From assembly GCF_001544755.2 (NCBI RefSeq), contig NZ_FCOF02000017.1:62001-126000 (forward strand): a stretch of 64,000 bases of DNA, read 5' to 3'. Source of the DNA: Caballeronia catudaia (lineage in GTDB: Bacteria; Pseudomonadota; Gammaproteobacteria; Burkholderiales; Burkholderiaceae). The translations under genes were made by a program, and so were the position numbers. Positions 17,038 to 26,140 of the stretch are shown in pieces (positions within the stretch are counted from its first letter, which is position 1; each line of letters starts with the position of its first letter). The notes under the pieces were generated by a model that saw only the letters and a program-made list of their open reading frames with translations, did not search any database and was not told the origin of the DNA.

Positions 17038-18627
17038 ATGACCGACATCGACAGCCCGTCGAACTGGCATCCGGGGGTTGAGAACAACGGGACGCGCACC
17101 GATGATGCGACGTTCAGGCTGCTCGTTGATTCAGTCCGCGAGTACGCCATCTTTCGGCTGAGCGAAACTGGAATCGTTTCCACATGGAACCCTGGAGCTC
17201 AGCGCGTCAAGGGCTACGCCGCCGACGAAATCATCGGGCGGCACTTCTCGGTTTTCTACACGCCCGACCAACGTGCGAACGGTCGGCCCGAGGAGGTGCT
17301 GCGTCGCGCGCTCAGTACCGGACAGTATTCGGAAGAAGGCTGGCGCGTACGCAAGGACGGCTCTCTTTTTTGGGCCAGCATCGTCGTCTCCGTTATTCGT
17401 GACGGTGACGGCAGACTGCTCGGCTTCGCCAAGGTCGTCCGCGATATGACCGAACGACGAAGGCTGGAGGAACTTGAGGCTTCCAGCCGTCGGATGAATG
17501 AATTCTTGGCAATGTTGGGACACGAGCTGAGGAACCCGCTGGCGCCAATACGCAACGCAGTCGGGCTTCTACAACAGCAGTCTCTCCCCACTGCCGACAT
17601 TCTCCGCCGCACCCGGGACATCGTTGACCGGCAACTCGCGCACATGACCCGCCTCGTCGACGACCTTCTTGATGCCGGGCGGATTACGACGGGGAAAGTT
17701 CGAGTGACGCCAGCACCCGTTTCCATCCAAGAGGTCATTGACCGCGCGATGGAAGCTGTTCGGCCCAAGGTCGAAGCGAAGGACCAAACGCTTGATGTCG
17801 GTCTGCCCAATGAGCCCGTTATCGTCAACGGCGACATGACGCGCCTCATTCAGGTGATTCACAACCTCCTAGACAACGCCTCCAAATATACACACGCGGG
17901 CGGCCTTATTCGGCTCCAGGCGCTGCACGTCGACTGGATGATTTCGATTTCCATCGAGGATAACGGTCGTGGGATTGCGCCCGAGTCACTCGACGTCGTA
18001 TTCGACCTATTTGCGCAAGAGAAGGACCCTGACGCGTCCACGGAAGAAGGTGGCCTAGGTATCGGTCTGACTTTGGCGCGCTCACTTGTTGAACTGCATG
18101 GCGGTCGCATCGAGGTCCAGAGCCCGGGCGCCGGCCGCGGCACTAAATTCACCGTTTGGCTACCCGCTTACAAAGAGAATCCGCAATTTGCAAGTCGAGA
18201 GACACGACCGCTAGGGCCCCGCACACCGCAGATAAAGGTTCTAGTAGTAGACGACAATCACGACTCGGCGGACAGCATGGAAATGCTACTAGAAGCTCTC
18301 GGTCACAACGCCTTGAAAGCATATAGCGGCGCGGAGGCAATAGACATAGCAGCTTCATTTCGTCCAGAGCTGGTTCTTCTTGACCTATCGATGCCCTTGG
18401 TGACGGGCTACGAGGCTATAGGTCGCCTGCGAGATGTCGCACGCAACGACGCGCTTGTCGTTGCAGCAGTGACCGGGTTTGGCCAGGCAGAGGACCGGCA
18501 AAGAACCCAAGCTGCAGGCTTTGATGCGCATTTGACGAAACCGGTTGGCTTAGCCGAGCTAGAGTCGGTCCTCGTACTGGCGGACGATAGGATGCGAAAA
18601 GGCGTTCCGACGCGAGCACCGGAGTGA
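17038..18627 (+). CDS. PAS-domain hybrid histidine kinase with receiver
   Basis: Cytoplasmic hybrid kinase of 529 residues from MTDIDSPSNW. A PAS domain covers about residues 25-140 (YAIFRLSETGIVSTWNPGAQ, FWASIVVSVIRD), followed by HisKA with His162 (MLGHELRNPLAPIRNAV), an HATPase (IHNLLDNASKYTHAGG, DNGRGIAPESL, GGLGIGLTLARSLV) and a C-terminal receiver with Asp449 (LVLLDLSMPLVTG). A longer reading from 16918 exists but its N-terminus is not PAS-like. It has the same architecture as many orphan phytochrome-like or oxygen-sensing kinases; the stimulus is unknown. It shares a divergent upstream region with the GAF kinase. Confidence 0.88.
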   Translation: MTDIDSPSNWHPGVENNGTRTDDATFRLLVDSVREYAIFRLSETGIVSTWNPGAQRVKGYAADEIIGRHFSVFYTPDQRANGRPEEVLRRALSTGQYSEEGWRVRKDGSLFWASIVVSVIRDGDGRLLGFAKVVRDMTERRRLEELEASSRRMNEFLAMLGHELRNPLAPIRNAVGLLQQQSLPTADILRRTRDIVDRQLAHMTRLVDDLLDAGRITTGKVRVTPAPVSIQEVIDRAMEAVRPKVEAKDQTLDVGLPNEPVIVNGDMTRLIQVIHNLLDNASKYTHAGGLIRLQALHVDWMISISIEDNGRGIAPESLDVVFDLFAQEKDPDASTEEGGLGIGLTLARSLVELHGGRIEVQSPGAGRGTKFTVWLPAYKENPQFASRETRPLGPRTPQIKVLVVDDNHDSADSMEMLLEALGHNALKAYSGAEAIDIAASFRPELVLLDLSMPLVTGYEAIGRLRDVARNDALVVAAVTGFGQAEDRQRTQAAGFDAHLTKPVGLAELESVLVLADDRMRKGVPTRAPE

Positions 18628-19295
18628 TTCTAAGGCCGCTGCGAGAGTACGTAGGAACACCAACGTACGGCCGAATACAAAGCCGCGCGCACAGCTTGTC
18701 CGTTCGTCATGCGGGCACGTGCTCTGCTCATTGCGCGCATCAATGCGTCTCAAAAGTGACTCGCGCAAGAAGACGTTTGGAAGACCGCATCTAAGCAGGG
18801 TCACCCGTTGTAAATCCAACGAGTGCGAGCCGCGGCTCTTTGAGCGGCGGCTCGCGCGGATACTAAAACAACTTGTCCCGCTACACCGGGATTTTTGCCC
18901 AGATGGGCGAGCGTTGCTCCAAGTATGAAGGCAGTTATCCGACTGACTTGTCGGTACTGTCATGCGCTTGACGACCAAATTTCCTGTTCAATTTCGATAG
19001 ACTTACCTCCCACGAGTTTTTCCAACGTTTCCTCGCATCTGCGAGCTTCGAATTCGCTTGGATAACTACACGCCGAAATTTCAACGAATGGTTCTTCACG
19101 GACTGAGTCATCGCATTCTTGTAATGACTTGGTTGCGACAGCACCGTCTTTTGTGCGACGTGCAACAGCGGAGTCGCACAGGCAACCGTCGCTATATGAG
19201 TGACCTTGACGAACCAAAATTTAGTAACGACGGAAGCATGCGTCAATAAGCATTCTGGAATAATCGGCGCCCGCGTCCATAAATGAACTTGTATG
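18628..19295. other. Intergenic stretch, possible gene relic
   Basis: No confident gene. On the minus strand a frame at 18960-19217 (TTG start) ends with a coherent stretch, VEISACSYPSEFEARRCEET...EKLVGGKSIEIEQEI, that looks protein-like, while its N-terminal part does not. It could be a small gene with an unrecognised start or a decayed gene. Nothing else is recognisable. Confidence 0.35.
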
Positions 19296-19679
19296 TCACC
19301 GTATGGGCGGCGCCGCGCCAAACTTCTCCGCCAACATTCTCTCGTAGACACCGAAGTGCAAGTCAACCTCCTCCTGAGGTACGGTCTGCACGAATATGTT
19401 CACCTTCTCGGATGGTAGCCCCATCACTGTTGCTACGGCTGCTTCGAGTTGCGGCGCGCAGATGCGGTCCTCCGGCAAGGTTGAACCGACCGTGATGTCG
19501 TAGCTTTTTTCTTCTCGTAGAACGATGTCCACGAAGCGCGCCCGGGCGCTCATATTGTTGTCGACCGCGAGCCGCGTTACCTCGGCTAATTGGTGCATAA
19601 CCTCGGTTGGGAAGCCCTGCGCCGACCGCAGTCGAATGCGGTGCTTACCCAGCGTGCGCCAGTCTGTATCGAATTCCAT
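19296..19679 (-). CDS. Hypothetical protein, 127 aa
   Basis: No family recognised. A strong ribosome-binding site (AGGAGGACACT before ATG) supports the start MEFDTDWRTLGKHRIRLRSA. The product is soluble and of mixed alpha/beta character (SYDITVGSTLPEDRICAPQL, VNIFVQTVPQEEVDLHFGVY). It is divergent from the Hsp20 pair, with about 236 bases between them. Confidence 0.65.
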   Translation of the reverse strand: MEFDTDWRTLGKHRIRLRSAQGFPTEVMHQLAEVTRLAVDNNMSARARFVDIVLREEKSYDITVGSTLPEDRICAPQLEAAVATVMGLPSEKVNIFVQTVPQEEVDLHFGVYERMLAEKFGAAPPIR

Positions 19680-19915
19680 AGTGTCCTCCTAGTCAATACG
19701 GCGGCGGGAGGATATGGGCGAAGTGTGTGTTTTCAAGCTCCAAAATTTTTCGGTGAAGCTCTTGAAAACCTATATGCCGTTACTATTGTTGGCGATGCAA
19801 GGCAGTCGCTCGCAATCGCGCGCGCTGCGTGTTTCAACTTAATTGTCCGCGGCATCGGGGCAGCTGGGCTGATTCGCGTAAGCAGCTCCCCGCCCGCCGC
19901 AAGAGGAGAGCGCAA

Positions 19916-20356
19916 ATGAGTGATGCATTCACCACACCCGACGTCTTCAGCGAACTGGACCGTCTGCAGCGCCAGATGTCTAGCCTGTTCGGCGGATTCC
20001 CTACCAGTCTTCGTTCGACGCGTGTCGGAACGTTCCCGCAAATCAACGTCGGGTCGACTGAAGATTCAGTCGAAATCGTCGCATTCGCGCCAGGCCTGGA
20101 TGTGACCAAGATAGACGTGTCCGTCGACAAAGGATTGCTCACTATCGCTGGCGAAAGAGCTACGGGCTATCAGAATTTGCCCGAGGGCGCCCGACAGTAT
20201 GCGCAGGAGCGCTTCAATGGGTCGTTCCGCCGGGTTATCGAACTCCCGCAGCAGGCAGACCCCGACAAGGTCCAAGCCAAGTATATCGATGGCTGTCTTC
20301 TGATTTCAGTTGGCAAGCGCGAGAACTCCAAGCCGCGCTCGATTACTGTACAGTGA
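19916..20356 (+). CDS. Hsp20/alpha-crystallin family chaperone (first of two)
   Basis: Small heat-shock protein that holds unfolding proteins in large oligomers. The 146-residue product starts MSDAFTTPDVFSELDRLQRQ with AGAGGAGAGCGCAA upstream; a longer reading lacks a site. The alpha-crystallin domain spans roughly residues 40-140 (VEIVAFAPGLDVTKIDVSVD, LLTIAGERA, FNGSFRRVIELP, DGCLLISVGKRE). The IxI-like tail SITVQ is short. It is followed 9 bases later by a second Hsp20 gene, forming an operon of the IbpA/HspC-like pair type common in Proteobacteria. Confidence 0.92.
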   Translation: MSDAFTTPDVFSELDRLQRQMSSLFGGFPTSLRSTRVGTFPQINVGSTEDSVEIVAFAPGLDVTKIDVSVDKGLLTIAGERATGYQNLPEGARQYAQERFNGSFRRVIELPQQADPDKVQAKYIDGCLLISVGKRENSKPRSITVQ

Positions 20357-20365
20357 GGTGACACC

Positions 20366-20779
20366 ATGAGCGACAACACGAATACCCAAATCGCAGAAAG
20401 CAACCAGGGTGCGGTAACGCGTCAAGAAGCAACGGAGGCGCGTCGCCGACAAACGTTGGCGCCCAGCGTGGACATCGTTGAGGACCTTCACAAAGTCACG
20501 CTTTGGGCGGACCTGCCCGGTGTTTCGAGGGATAAGCTCGATGTGAAAGTAAATGACGGCAGCCTGACCATCGAGGCCGAATCGGTGGTTCCCGTGCCGG
20601 CAAACCTGCAGCTCGCACATACCGAAGTCCGGGCACCGTACTTCGGCCGAACCTTTTACGTCAGCGAGGACTTTGACACATCGAAGGTCGAGGCGTCACT
20701 AAAGGACGGCGTGTTGACACTCACTATCCCGCGTCGGGAAGAAGCGAAGCCACGAAGGATTCAAGTGTCGGCAGATTAG
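20366..20779 (+). CDS. Hsp20/alpha-crystallin family chaperone (second of two)
   Basis: A 137-residue small heat-shock protein. A hydrophilic N-terminal arm (MSDNTNTQIAESNQGA) precedes the alpha-crystallin domain (VDIVEDLHKVTLWADLPGVS, DGSLTIEAE, FGRTFYVSEDFDTSKVEASL, DGVLTLTIPRREEAKPRRI). It is a distant paralogue of the upstream Hsp20 and probably co-transcribed and co-assembled with it; the ribosome-binding site GAGGTGACACC lies in the 9-base gap. Confidence 0.92.
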   Translation: MSDNTNTQIAESNQGAVTRQEATEARRRQTLAPSVDIVEDLHKVTLWADLPGVSRDKLDVKVNDGSLTIEAESVVPVPANLQLAHTEVRAPYFGRTFYVSEDFDTSKVEASLKDGVLTLTIPRREEAKPRRIQVSAD

Positions 20780-20954
20780 TGGGAGGGCGCGCGGCGGCGA
20801 AGCGAGTGCCTTGCCGTCGGCGCCAGTAGGAGAAACGCTTGTAGGGCGGGCGCCACATCGTTGGCGTTGCAGGTTTGCTAGTGGGCGGTCCGGTTACAAT
20901 GAGACTGCCCATCCGGGCAAATCGAAACTTACCGTCCCTTCGAAGAAAGCCGCT

Positions 20955-21086
20955 ATGAAAAACGTGTTCAAGACTACTCTTGCTTTGCTTCTTATCACTG
21001 CATTTGCAGTCCCCGTCGCAGCAACTGCGAAGACGCACCACCACAAGAAGCATCATCACCATCACACCGTGAAGCCGCACGCTTGA
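20955..21086 (+). CDS. Secreted His-rich peptide, 43 aa
   Basis: Starts MKNVFKTTLALLLITAFAVPVAATA, a clear signal peptide with an Ala-x-Ala-type cleavage site. The mature part is about 18 residues and mostly His and Lys (THHHKKHHHHHTVKPHA). It may bind metals (Ni, Zn, Cu) in the periplasm, or be a small stress peptide like those common in Burkholderiaceae. The ATG at 20955 is the first that gives a signal peptide; longer readings are not credible. Confidence 0.75.
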   Translation: MKNVFKTTLALLLITAFAVPVAATAKTHHHKKHHHHHTVKPHA

Positions 21087-21517
21087 GCTGGTGATAGTCT
21101 AAAGACCGAATCGCGCATGTCGAACGCCTGTTTAGGGCACCGCCCCCGGAAGGGTTTTCAAAGCGGTTCGGTCCCAGTCGAGCTTGGCCATCGGAGACAG
21201 CCCGCGCCCGACAATTCGTGAGAAATGCACGCGAACTGTGTTGATTCTCGCCGCTTTAAGCTCCTGCTGAGAGGGAGGCGATAACGGCCTGCAACGTTTG
21301 CCCCTCGCTAGCTACTTGCGAGCCATAGGTCGAATCGCGGTACACCCGTCTGTCCTCATCGAATGCACCGAATCCAGCAGAGAATCGGACCCGCGCTCGA
21401 GACCCTGGCCCTTGAACGAGCGTTTAATGATATTCATTAGTGTGCGCTTGGCGCCATTCGAGTGGGACGACCGCCTTGCATAATGCACGATTGAACAGGC
21501 GGCAAAGGGAGAGCGCG
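21087..21517. other. Intergenic stretch without a confident gene
   Basis: No confident gene. On the minus strand an open stretch without a good start codon (about 21,130-21,310) ends SPMAKLDWDRTALKTLPGAV and could be the tail of a decayed gene. No repeats or terminators are clear. Confidence 0.35.
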
Positions 21518-21940
21518 ATGGTGACCGAACTAGCGAACTGGACGCAACGTCGAGTTGAGCTTCTCGAACGGGTGCTCATTGTCGACGATTACCGAGGGGC
21601 GGCCGTCGCTACGGCCGAATGCCTATCGTTAGAGGGGCTTCAAACAAGAGTCGCAGGAGGTTGCAGCGAAGCGTTGGAAATTATTCGACACTGGTCGCCC
21701 GACGTGGTGTTGCTCGACTTAATGATGCCACAGAGGGATGGCTTTGCGACTGCGCGTGCCATTCGCAGCAATCCGCATTCGGCCGCGACGTTCATCTGCG
21801 CATACACATCGAAAGACGGAGATTTCGTCGCGCGAAACCGCGAAGGGGTTCTCTTCGACGCATATTTCAGAAAGGGCGCGTCGCCCGACCGCCTCCTAAA
21901 ATTCCTACGCGGATTGTGTGTCTGTCATGAACTTCAATGA
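21518..21940 (+). CDS. Single-domain response regulator
   Basis: A 140-residue receiver-only protein. After a 15-residue extension the receiver reads VLIVDDYRGAAVATAECL, with the phospho-accepting Asp67 (VVLLDLMMPQRDG), a conserved Thr/Ser (CAYTSKDG) and Lys (YFRKGASP). No output domain. The start ATG at 21518 has AAAGGGAGAG upstream. Such proteins relay phosphate from hybrid kinases, and three orphan hybrid kinases lie within 12 kb, but the pairing cannot be told from sequence. Confidence 0.82.
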   Translation: MVTELANWTQRRVELLERVLIVDDYRGAAVATAECLSLEGLQTRVAGGCSEALEIIRHWSPDVVLLDLMMPQRDGFATARAIRSNPHSAATFICAYTSKDGDFVARNREGVLFDAYFRKGASPDRLLKFLRGLCVCHELQ

Positions 21941-22104
21941 ATGAGGGCCGCCATAAGGAGACGGCAACCTGCAGTCGCGTCCAACAGTGTCCGCGGCTGT
22001 TCTCCTTGATGACGCCAGAAGACGGTCGGAAGGTCGACGGCGTGCCCTCCGAACGCTCGATGTTCTCAACGAAGATGGCTCGACGGTCGCATCAATCGGC
22101 AGCG

Positions 22105-22896
22105 TCAGTGGTGCGCATACAGTGGCAAGAAAGGGTCCTTCGAGCGCGGAGCGCCCCCGCTCGTCGGTCTCGTAGCGCCGGCGGTTGTGATAGGCGTTGG
22201 GCAGACCGGAACTTCAGTGCGAGGGTTCGAAAGACTCAACTTCTTTGTAAAGTCATCGGCTGCGCGCACGCGTGCTGTCAGGCCGAGAAATCCATTGAGC
22301 CCAAGCAGCTTGTCCGTTGTCTTTAGAACGGATGTATGGTCGTATAGCGAATGGTCGATAGTACCAGCCGGAACGAAGGGCGAGACCACGATAGCAGGCA
22401 CCCGTACTCCCAGCCTGTCGAAAGAAAAGTTATGCGTCTTCAGACGGGCGTTCTCGTCTGAGCCTGGCGGCACGGCAGTAGGAGGTGTCACCTGGTCGAA
22501 GAAGCCGCCGTGTTCGTCAAAGACGAGCAATAGCACGCTGCTAGACCAAACGTTTGATGCGCTGATAGCGTCATAAACCTGCTTCACTAAAGCTTCGCCT
22601 TTTCGGACGTCACCGGCCGGGTGCATCGAATTGCCATTTCGAAAGTCTTTCTTTGCGTCGTACGTCGACTCAATGAATATGAACTTCTCCGCCAGCGAAT
22701 TGGAGGCAAGCCGGGAGAGAAGCGTATCCATTCCGACGATGCGGCTGAGCAGGTGCTGCATTCCGTAGATGCCGCGCGTCTGAGCGACGTCACCCTGTAC
22801 GATGAGCCAATCCGACGCCTGACTCTTCGAAAACACTGTGCCGTTTAGGAAAGTAAAAATCGGCGCGTTGAAAAGCACGGCCTCCAGAAATTGCAC
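22105..22896 (-). pseudogene. Truncated phosphoesterase (phospholipase C/acid phosphatase family)
   Basis: The frame holds only the C-terminal half of a phosphoesterase-family protein (AcpA/PLC type). The metal-binding motif LLLVFDEHGGFFDQVTPP and the downstream RVPAIVVSPFVPAGTIDHSLYDHTSV block are clear. The upstream region (about 200 residues with the N-terminal metal and nucleophile motifs) is missing: the frame closes at a TAA about 65 bases before the first possible start (GTG at 22896). The remnant is therefore probably inactive. A short independent enzyme is possible but unlikely. Confidence 0.7.
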
Positions 22897-23638
22897 ATCA
22901 CTCGGAGAATGGTTGCACTGGAAATACGAACATAGATGAAGGAGTCGTTACCTCTTCTTGGCATGCAGCGCCTCAGTCTTAACGGCTTCGCGGTTGAACA
23001 CGTGCGACAGAGAGTTTGTTACTGATGCCCCCGTGCCAATCTTGCATCCTGTGTTACGCGGCATACACGAGATTCGGTGTTTCCCGACCGACCCAGAGAA
23101 TACGCATCCGCCTCGGCATCGCTTCGGGGCCGGACGCTCTACTGTCCATGTCGGCGGCGAATTAGTCCGGTAAACGCTTTGCTAACTCCCCGCGGAGATT
23201 CCGTTCGGAGCAGAGGGAGGCCGTACAGCTTTCGCCTGTAACGACGATTGGAAGAGCCAACAGAGAGCCAAGGTGCACGTCGACCAAGAGAAAGGAGTCC
23301 ATTTCGCTCGGGAAAGGCGTGGTCGCATCCGTGGCGTTCATCGCGTTTCCGAAGAACCCGTCGTCGACGTGTCTGCAGCGAACGGCGGCTAGCCCCCCCG
23401 ATGGAACGTCAGAAGCGTTTCGTCCGCGCTAAGAATCAAGTAGCCCCTATGTGTCGGGTGAAGACGCGCGCCGGTGCGCATATTGCGACTTTGCACTTCG
23501 TACCCACCCTGTGCTCGCATGTTATTTGCTGGCAGAAGAGTGCCGCGATAATTCGCGGCGACCTCGAATCGATTTATCACCGTAGGAGAGACGTTCACCG
23601 GAATCGCAATTCGGCTTTCGACATTGACGAGGATACAA
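22897..23638. other. Intergenic stretch, probable debris and csp leader
   Basis: No confident gene. The left part would hold the missing N-terminus of the truncated phosphoesterase but does not encode its motifs in any frame I read. The right ~150 bases probably form the long 5' leader usual for cold-shock genes. Confidence 0.4.
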
Positions 23639-23842
23639 ATGGCAACCGGTACAGTGAAGTGGTTCAACGACGCGAAGGGATTCGGCTTTATCAGTCCAGA
23701 TGACGGTGGCGAAGACTTGTTCGCTCACTTTTCGGAAATCAGAGGCGAGGGCTTCAAGTCTCTGCAGGACAACCAGAAGGTGACCTTCGACGTCAAGGAA
23801 GGTCCGAAGGGCAAGCAAGCCTCGAACATCAAACCTGCCTAA
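23639..23842 (+). CDS. CspA-family cold-shock RNA chaperone
   Basis: A 67-residue single cold-shock domain (OB fold). RNA-binding motifs RNP1 (KGFGFISPDD) and RNP2 (DLFAHFSEI) are intact, and the N-terminus MATGTVKWFNDAKGFGF is canonical. It destabilises RNA hairpins and acts in cold or stress adaptation. The ATG at 23639 gives the normal length, with GAGG just upstream. It is probably monocistronic. Confidence 0.95.
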   Translation: MATGTVKWFNDAKGFGFISPDDGGEDLFAHFSEIRGEGFKSLQDNQKVTFDVKEGPKGKQASNIKPA

Positions 23843-24120
23843 CTGAGATTTCGGCGAAGCGACGGTCGTCCCGACGTCGCTGGCCGAATTGGAAGGACCA
23901 ACATGAATCGCTCCCGGGTTTGCAAGGGTCCAATGAAGTCGGGAACGGGGTGCGCGGTCTCGAAATCGTGCAAGTCGACCTCCGTACACCAGAGCGCTAG
24001 CCGGCGTGTTTCTACCATTTCGTAGCAGCCTGAGCAATTGTTTCATGTTCACTATGGCGATTGGCGTTCCGCGCCTGAAAAACACTGATACGCGCGTCTG
24101 CTCAGGGCTCGGAGGAGCCG

Positions 24121-24363
24121 ATGTCTCCGAGGTCGAAGAGTCAGCCGTTATTCTGGTCGAGCGGGGTCAAAACTAAGGGTGCCTTGGTTTTTGTGATTGA
24201 GTCGTTGTCGTTCCCGTGGTCCCATACGCTCGATGCTGCACATGAGACGGCAGAATTTCTGCAAGGCTGGCCGGCGGCGAGGACGTCGCGCTCGAATCAA
24301 GCGCTCGAGGCGGCTTTGCCGACATTACGCAACGAACGCGCGGACAGAAGCGCGGGCCTATAG
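24121..24363 (+). CDS. Small hypothetical protein, possibly DUF982-like
   Basis: An 80-residue protein with an excellent ribosome-binding site (GGAGGAG before ATG). The C-terminal half, LDAAHETAEFLQGWPAARTS followed by ALEAALPTLRNE, loosely resembles the small DUF982 proteins of Rhizobia and Burkholderia (pattern: A..A..L..WP......A...AL). I rate the family link as tentative. No membrane span is evident. Confidence 0.5.
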   Translation: MSPRSKSQPLFWSSGVKTKGALVFVIESLSFPWSHTLDAAHETAEFLQGWPAARTSRSNQALEAALPTLRNERADRSAGL

Positions 24364-24490
24364 TCGTTCAGAGATGTGGATTGAACTCAGAAACTGGAGG
24401 CAAGCGCGTTTCTTACGGTGCGGTATCTCGGCCCGTCGGCGCTACGTCACGGACAGTCCGCGAGCATGCGCCGCGTGGCGGGTAACGTAA

Positions 24491-24859
24491 CTATTTGGGT
24501 CCAAGCCGAAAAGTCGGCAACTGCTCCGTAACTGCAATGAGCTGGTAAAAATCGACTGGCTTTGTTAAGAACGCATCCCAAACGGGCGGCGTGATGGCCG
24601 GCGGTTGGCCGCCCGAAATTAGGATTATCGGAACGCACGCGAATGCCGGGTAACACTTCAATCGCCTGCAAAGCTCGACGCCATCAAGCTGAGGCATCTC
24701 CATATCCGTGACGATTAAGTCCGGTAAATGCTTCGATAACTCATCGAGCGCTGTATTCCCGTTCTGAGCCACGAAGACCTGGTAGTCGTGGACCTCGAAC
24801 ACGAACCGCAGAGCCAGCAAAGAGTCAACGTCGTCGTCGACGAGAAGAACGGAGCGCAT
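24491..24859 (-). CDS. Single-domain response regulator (CheY-like)
   Basis: A 122-residue stand-alone receiver: MRSVLLVDDDVDSLLALRFV, phospho-accepting Asp52 in DLIVTDMEMPQLDG, conserved Ser in IILISGG and Lys in AFLTKPVDF. No output domain. It probably acts as a phosphate acceptor or sink for one of the nearby hybrid kinases. It is not in an operon with a kinase. Confidence 0.85.
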   Translation of the reverse strand: MRSVLLVDDDVDSLLALRFVFEVHDYQVFVAQNGNTALDELSKHLPDLIVTDMEMPQLDGVELCRRLKCYPAFACVPIILISGGQPPAITPPVWDAFLTKPVDFYQLIAVTEQLPTFRLGPK

Positions 24860-25120
24860 TTCAGTGATTCAGAGAGCGCAAGATACTGTTACCTCGTCGC
24901 AACGACCGTACCGGGTTCGCCAAACCCAGAACTCCGCAGCGAGCGCGGGTCCCCGTCGGCTCGAAACCGGTTCAGCCTTTGCTCAGGCGGTGGCTCACCG
25001 TCCGATGAACCGCGAAGTGCTCGTGGTTCAATCGGTTGACCCCTCGTTAAAGTCTGGCCGGCGTTTTGAAAACACTGAAGTCAAATGAGCGGGCTATTCG
25101 CTTTTTGTCCTGGAGCGGAC

Positions 25121-25633
25121 TCACATATTCCCCGTCTGCAGTTCGGCGGGGGAACTTTCTTTTGACGTTGCGGCCGGCGCATCTTCGGTCTGTCTTGTGG
25201 ACAATCGGAGGTACGCTGCTGCGAGTCGACGAAGTTCCTCTTCGGACGCAACTTCTATCCCGATGAGCTGATTACTTGCCGCACGGTGAGAAGACAGCAA
25301 CTCATTCAGTTTCAAATGAAGCGCCACACTGTCTTTGTTCTGGCTCTGTTGAATCAGAAAGACCATCAAAAAGGTAACGACTGTGGTGCCGGTGTTGATG
25401 ACAAGTTGCCAGCCATCTGAATAATGAAACATTGGCCCAGTCACCACCCATCCGACCACCGTCAAGACGGCGATACAAAAAGCGGCGGGCGACCCCGCCC
25501 ATCGCGTGACGAGGCTGGCGAATTTGTCGAATGCGCGCGTCAAAGGGTGCCGGCTAGCATATGCCGGACTTGATGTATCCGGTACCGTGCTGAGTTCGTC
25601 CGTGGGGGAACTCAAGTAGTTGTCATGTTTCAT
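25121..25633 (-). CDS. Low-affinity iron permease-family membrane protein
   Basis: A 170-residue protein with two central membrane spans (AAFCIAVLTVVGWVVTGPMF and LVINTGTTVVTFLMVFLIQ), followed by the conserved QQSQNKDSVALHLKLNELL segment of the low-affinity iron permease-like family. Bacterial members have no proven transport role. The start is taken at the second of two adjacent ATGs, which sits six bases after GGAG; the first (25636) is possible. The C-terminal tail is hydrophilic. Confidence 0.8.
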   Translation of the reverse strand: MKHDNYLSSPTDELSTVPDTSSPAYASRHPLTRAFDKFASLVTRWAGSPAAFCIAVLTVVGWVVTGPMFHYSDGWQLVINTGTTVVTFLMVFLIQQSQNKDSVALHLKLNELLSSHRAASNQLIGIEVASEEELRRLAAAYLRLSTRQTEDAPAATSKESSPAELQTGNM

Positions 25634-25636
25634 CAT

Positions 25637-26140
25637 CGACTCCGCCAGTATTTCGCTTGGACAAAACCGCAACAGGCGTGCCAGTTGGCATGCTGTAAGC
25701 TGAAGAACACCAACGAAAGAGGCGAGAGTGCATCTCGGCGATAGCAAGAACGATTTTCAAATGACAGATTGCGTGCCCAGTGTTGCTGTTTTGGGAGTGC
25801 TTTGACAGCGGTTGCAGGTCGCGACGGTTGGACTACCTTTGCTTCCATGGAACTGAGGGGCCGTATTCATAAGCCCGCTAGCATACGTAGGAGTGCATAT
25901 GAAGCGCGCTATCGAGGCTGCTCCTACTCGTTGGAGAGCACGACTTCGGTCGCATGCTGACCGTGTAGTCCGCGGTTACCAAGGGGCGCAGCGCTGCTGA
26001 AGCCACATGTCCAAGCGGCGCTTTTCTCTGAACAGCTGCTTAATCGGCAATTCAGCCGGGCCAAGCATTGGAATGCTACACTCGACCAACGAAGGACAGC
26101 CGCGCATGATTCTTCCCCGTTCGAGTGGCCGCCGACATGG
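25637..26140. other. Intergenic stretch without a confident gene
   Basis: About 500 bases. Short frames on both strands lack ribosome-binding sites and recognisable folds. I see no repeats, operators or insertion-sequence ends here. Confidence 0.4.

Noticed and set aside
20343..20352. Palindrome ACTGTACAGT at the end of the first Hsp20 gene, at first like a LexA half-site pair
   Set aside because: LexA needs ten bases between CTG and CAG; here the spacing is two. It is coding sequence.
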